From positions 1 to 23,512 of the forward strand of contig CAYVIZ010000016.1 of NCBI GenBank assembly GCA_964451715.1: a stretch of 23,512 bases of DNA, read 5' to 3'. This document shows, one piece after another, positions 21,778 through 23,512 of this stretch. This stretch comes from Tiamatella sp964451715. Lineage in GTDB: Archaea; Thermoproteota; Thermoprotei_A; Sulfolobales; Acidilobaceae. The notes below the pieces were generated by a model. It was not told where the DNA came from and ran no database searches. It was given only the letters and a program-made list of their open reading frames with translations. Both the position numbers and the translations under genes were made by a program. Positions within the stretch are counted from its first letter, which is position 1. The number at the start of each line of letters is the position of its first letter.

Positions 21778-22155
21778 CTAGAAAAGCCTCATGTCTCTCG
21801 TAATTCTGTCTACCTCCTCCTCGGGTGCAGGGCCTATGGCTACAGCTGTAGCGGTGCCGGGAGGAAGCTGTGTTAACCCTGCATCTCTAATAATCACTGA
21901 GGGCAACCCCATGTTTTTCGCCTTATTATAGGTGGCGACGAGATCTGTGAAACTATCCGCCCTAAGGGCTATCTTCTTCTGACCAGAGAACCGCCATTTC
22001 TCAAGCCATTCCCTCCAAGATCTATTAGGGGACTCTAATATGAGGAAAACAGCCTCTACTGACGCGTGTGCAGCCTGTACAGCAGCCTTACCTGCACCCA
22101 TTTTAAGGTCCCGCCTGATGATTATGGCCTGCTTATACTCCACTATAAATGACAC
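21778..22155 (-). CDS. pth2: Peptidyl-tRNA hydrolase Pth2
   Basis: This 125-aa archaeal/eukaryotic-type peptidyl-tRNA hydrolase frees tRNA from drop-off peptidyl-tRNA. YKQAIIIRRDLKMGAGKAAVQAAHAS (7-32) and VIIRDAGLTQLPPGTATAVAIGPA are diagnostic. The start is GTG 22155 with GAAGG upstream; a second GTG at 22143 is possible but would trim the first strand. A TATA element (about 22180-22192 on minus) in the divergent gap drives the pth2-truD pair. Confidence 0.95.
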   Translation of the reverse strand: MSFIVEYKQAIIIRRDLKMGAGKAAVQAAHASVEAVFLILESPNRSWREWLEKWRFSGQKKIALRADSFTDLVATYNKAKNMGLPSVIIRDAGLTQLPPGTATAVAIGPAPEEEVDRITRDMRLF

Positions 22156-22241
22156 CGAGCCTTCTGGTTTGTGGATCGCTAATAATATAATGTTTTATAT
22201 CCCTGGAATCCAGTAGGGAAGTCTGGGAGGGTGAATGCTAA
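22156..22241. promoter_or_regulatory. Divergent promoter of pth2-truD and zinc-ribbon/aEF-1beta operons
   Basis: On plus, TGTTTTATAT (22191-22200) predicts a start near 22223, just before the GGGAGGGTG ribosome-binding site at 22225-22233. On minus, ATTATATTATTAG (22180-22192) predicts a start near 22160. The two boxes are adjacent and probably compete. Confidence 0.5.
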
Positions 22242-22451
22242 ATGAGCGTAGGCCAGCCTACACAGATAAGCCTGTATGATACAGTGGAGACCCCGGTTTG
22301 CACTAGCTGCGGCCGCATCATACATCCCGGTGACAGGGCAACCAGCTTCATATGTCCAAACTGCGGGAAGATAGTCATATGGCGCTGCGCGAGGTGTAGA
22401 TCCCTCGCGATAAAGTATAAATGCCCCGTATGCGGGTTTGAGGGACCCTAG
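22242..22451 (+). CDS. Small zinc-ribbon protein (DUF1610/HVO_2753-like)
   Basis: This 69-aa protein contains four CxxC knuckles, CTSC (20-23), CPNC (38-41), CARC (49-52) and CPVC (60-63), enough for two zinc ribbons. The family is described as a putative RNA-binding zinc-ribbon protein. It sits 17 nt ahead of the aEF-1beta gene, a recurrent archaeal pairing that points to a role in translation. The ATG is supported by GGGAGGGTG at 22225-22233. The molecular function is unknown. Confidence 0.88.
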   Translation: MSVGQPTQISLYDTVETPVCTSCGRIIHPGDRATSFICPNCGKIVIWRCARCRSLAIKYKCPVCGFEGP

Positions 22452-22468
22452 AGGAGAGGTGGTTACTA

Positions 22469-22747
22469 ATGGCTAAGGTTTTGGTTGTTGCAAAGGTATT
22501 CCCCAACGGTGTCGACCTCGACTTCAACGCGTTAGTCGACGATATACGTAAGAAACTCCCTGAAGGCTATGATATAGCCAAGACTGCTGAGGAACCCATA
22601 GCCTTCGGCTACAAAGCCCTAAAACTCTACGTTGTCATACCCGAGGAAACCGAAGGTGGAACAGACACGCTTGAGAACATACTGAAGAGCCACGAGCAAA
22701 TAGACGAGGTAGAGATAGAGGCTGTCCACAGGCTCAGCGAGTTCTAA
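22469..22747 (+). CDS. ef1b: Translation elongation factor aEF-1beta
   Basis: This 92-aa protein is the guanine-nucleotide exchange factor for aEF-1alpha. MAKVLVVAKVFPNGVDLDFNALVDDIRKKLPEGYDI, IAFGYKALKLYVVIPEE and the C-terminal IDEVEIEAVHRLSEF match the archaeal family in order and length. The ATG has GGAGAGGTGG upstream. It is cotranscribed with the zinc-ribbon gene. Confidence 0.95.
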   Translation: MAKVLVVAKVFPNGVDLDFNALVDDIRKKLPEGYDIAKTAEEPIAFGYKALKLYVVIPEETEGGTDTLENILKSHEQIDEVEIEAVHRLSEF

Positions 22748-22801
22748 GCACTCCACTTCAGCTTAAATTACAGTATCTTTTGACTCTATTCTAAAAAAAC
22801 T

Positions 22802-22822
22802 GTTTACGTTAAAAGTCCTCCT
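22802..22822. repeat. 21-bp direct repeat, copy 2 (downstream of aEF-1beta)
   Basis: Identical to 21160-21180 inside truD. It lies about 55 nt past the aEF-1beta stop codon, in the putative 3' untranslated region, upstream of the Cdc48 promoter. A plus-strand transcript from here would be complementary to truD mRNA over 21 nt. Confidence 0.9.
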
Positions 22823-22835
22823 TGCTGTATTGTCT

Positions 22836-22848
22836 ATTAATTAAATAA
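22836..22848 (+). promoter_or_regulatory. Promoter of the Cdc48-type ATPase gene
   Basis: ATTAATTAAATAA is a TATA-like box with a predicted start near 22869. It leaves a short leader with GGGGGG (22883-22888) ahead of ATG 22895. Confidence 0.55.
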
Positions 22849-22894
22849 GGCTAGGACGGAACTCTCTAAAATAGTGTAAAAAGGGGGGACAAGC

Positions 22895-23512
22895 ATGTCT
22901 ATCGAGTCACCCGAGCCAGATAATAAGAGGGAAATTACGCTAAGAGTAGTCGAGGCTAAACCTAGGGACAGTGGTAGAGGGAAAGTCAGAATAGATATGT
23001 CTATTATGAAGAAACTGGGCTTGGAGCCAGGCGATATTGTCGAGATCGAAGGCAAGAAGAAGACGGTTGCAATAGTATGGCCCGCTCTACCCGAGGACAG
23101 CGGCATGGATATAATCAGGATGGACGGGGTTACCCGGAAAAATGCAGGCGTCAATATAGGAGACAAGGTTATAGTTAGAAAGGCAGACGCGAAGAAGGCC
23201 GTAAAAGTGAAGCTCGCCCCTACAAACTATACGATGAGCATAGACGAGGGTTTCAAGAAGTTCGTTAAGAAGAAACTCATCAACCAACCCCTTCTAGAGG
23301 GTAATATCGTCATGGTCGCCGTAATAGGCCAAGCTATTCCCTTGATGGTTGTAAGCACCAAGCCCAAGGGACCTGTTATAGTTACAGAGGATACAGTTGT
23401 GGAGATACTAAGCAAACCGGTTTCCCAGATAGGAGTTCCTAGAATAACCTACGACGATATAGGAGGAATAAAACAGATAGTCCAGAAGGTCAGGGAGCTG
23501 ATAGAGCTCCCC
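22895..23512 (+). CDS. Cdc48/VAT AAA ATPase (5' part, runs off window)
   Basis: The first 206 codons of a Cdc48/p97/VAT-type unfoldase, open to the end of the window. After a 12-residue acidic tail, the N-domain is present: LRVVEAKPRDSGRGKVRID with double-psi barrel features (KKLGLEPGDIVEIEGKKKTVAIVWPA, then DIIRMDGVTRKNAGVNIGDKVIVR), then the second N-subdomain (VKVKLAP to GPVIVTEDT). The D1 AAA module begins with ITYDDIGGIKQIVQKVRELIELP; Walker motifs lie beyond the window. The protein unfolds substrates, probably for the proteasome. The ATG is supported by GGGGGG six bases upstream. Confidence 0.93.
   Translation, partial: MSIESPEPDNKREITLRVVEAKPRDSGRGKVRIDMSIMKKLGLEPGDIVEIEGKKKTVAIVWPALPEDSGMDIIRMDGVTRKNAGVNIGDKVIVRKADAKKAVKVKLAPTNYTMSIDEGFKKFVKKKLINQPLLEGNIVMVAVIGQAIPLMVVSTKPKGPVIVTEDTVVEILSKPVSQIGVPRITYDDIGGIKQIVQKVRELIELP

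Noticed and set aside
22231..22245. A four-codon upstream frame (GTG AAT GCT AAA TGA) overlapping the zinc-ribbon start.
   Set aside because: The GTG is part of the Shine-Dalgarno segment, so initiation there is unlikely.

Overview
This window comes from a hyperthermophilic archaeon of the Crenarchaeota (Thermoproteota). Desulfurococcales is my best guess from gene content and style; that is inference, not a database result. The signs are an archaeal 16S rRNA 5' end, crenarchaeal-type ribosomal protein L13e, archaeal L10e, L21e and Rpo4/RpoF, a bifunctional phosphoglucose/phosphomannose isomerase, an archaeal SRP RNA, a Pus10/TruD/Pth2/Clp1 set, very GC-rich stable RNAs in a moderate-GC background, TATA boxes ahead of genes, and frequent GTG and TTG starts. 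No transposon, prophage, CRISPR array or defence system was seen.

Layout. (1) 1-645: the 5' end of 16S rRNA on the minus strand, its hairpin-rich leader and TATA promoter, then a separate compact structured RNA candidate (396-490). (2) 646-8385, all minus strand: an information-processing block. Read in transcription order it is surE, pus10, rpl21e, rpoF, a DUF655 gene, ksgA/dim1, a HemK/Mtq2-like methyltransferase, trmJ and a Trm14-like methyltransferase, then rpl10e from its own promoter. From the DUF655 gene to trm14 the genes overlap or almost touch, so they are probably translationally coupled. (3) 8437-10162: the sugar-phosphate isomerase on plus, a CBS-pair protein on minus, and the SRP RNA on minus, whose 3' end is only about 25 nt from the CBS start codon. 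(4) 10210-13315: a diaminopentanoate-dehydrogenase-like oxidoreductase with an operator-like palindrome, tRNA-Ser(GCU), an aldo/keto reductase, a HAD phosphatase and tRNA-Glu(UUC). (5) 13409-15131: Nudix hydrolase, TtuA/Ncs6-like tRNA thiolase and L13e as a tight minus-strand operon. (6) 15132-15459: a protein-free stretch with a second structured RNA candidate (15161-15255) and the 5' half of a tRNA (15389-15431) with no 3' half in this window. (7) 15460-17204: a small HTH-like protein, a Clp1/Grc3-type polynucleotide kinase and tRNA-Asp(GUC). (8) 17251-20746: a ClC-family chloride protein divergent from a DUF1646 permease plus universal stress protein operon. (9) 20761-23512: truD and pth2 on minus, divergent from a zinc-ribbon protein and aEF-1beta, then the start of a Cdc48/VAT AAA ATPase that runs off the window.

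Most genes make, modify or use RNA: rRNA, SRP RNA, tRNAs, five SAM-dependent or SPOUT methyltransferases, two pseudouridine synthases, a thiolase, a polynucleotide kinase and a peptidyl-tRNA hydrolase. The most interesting unexplained material is RNA. Two minus-strand RNA candidates are each 95 nt, closed by perfect 10- and 12-bp stems immediately followed by ACA, and share an inner hairpin and a GATGA element. A tRNA 5' half has its D-arm sequence repeated upstream in inverted form. An exact 21-bp repeat links the inside of truD with the intergenic region after the aEF-1beta gene.
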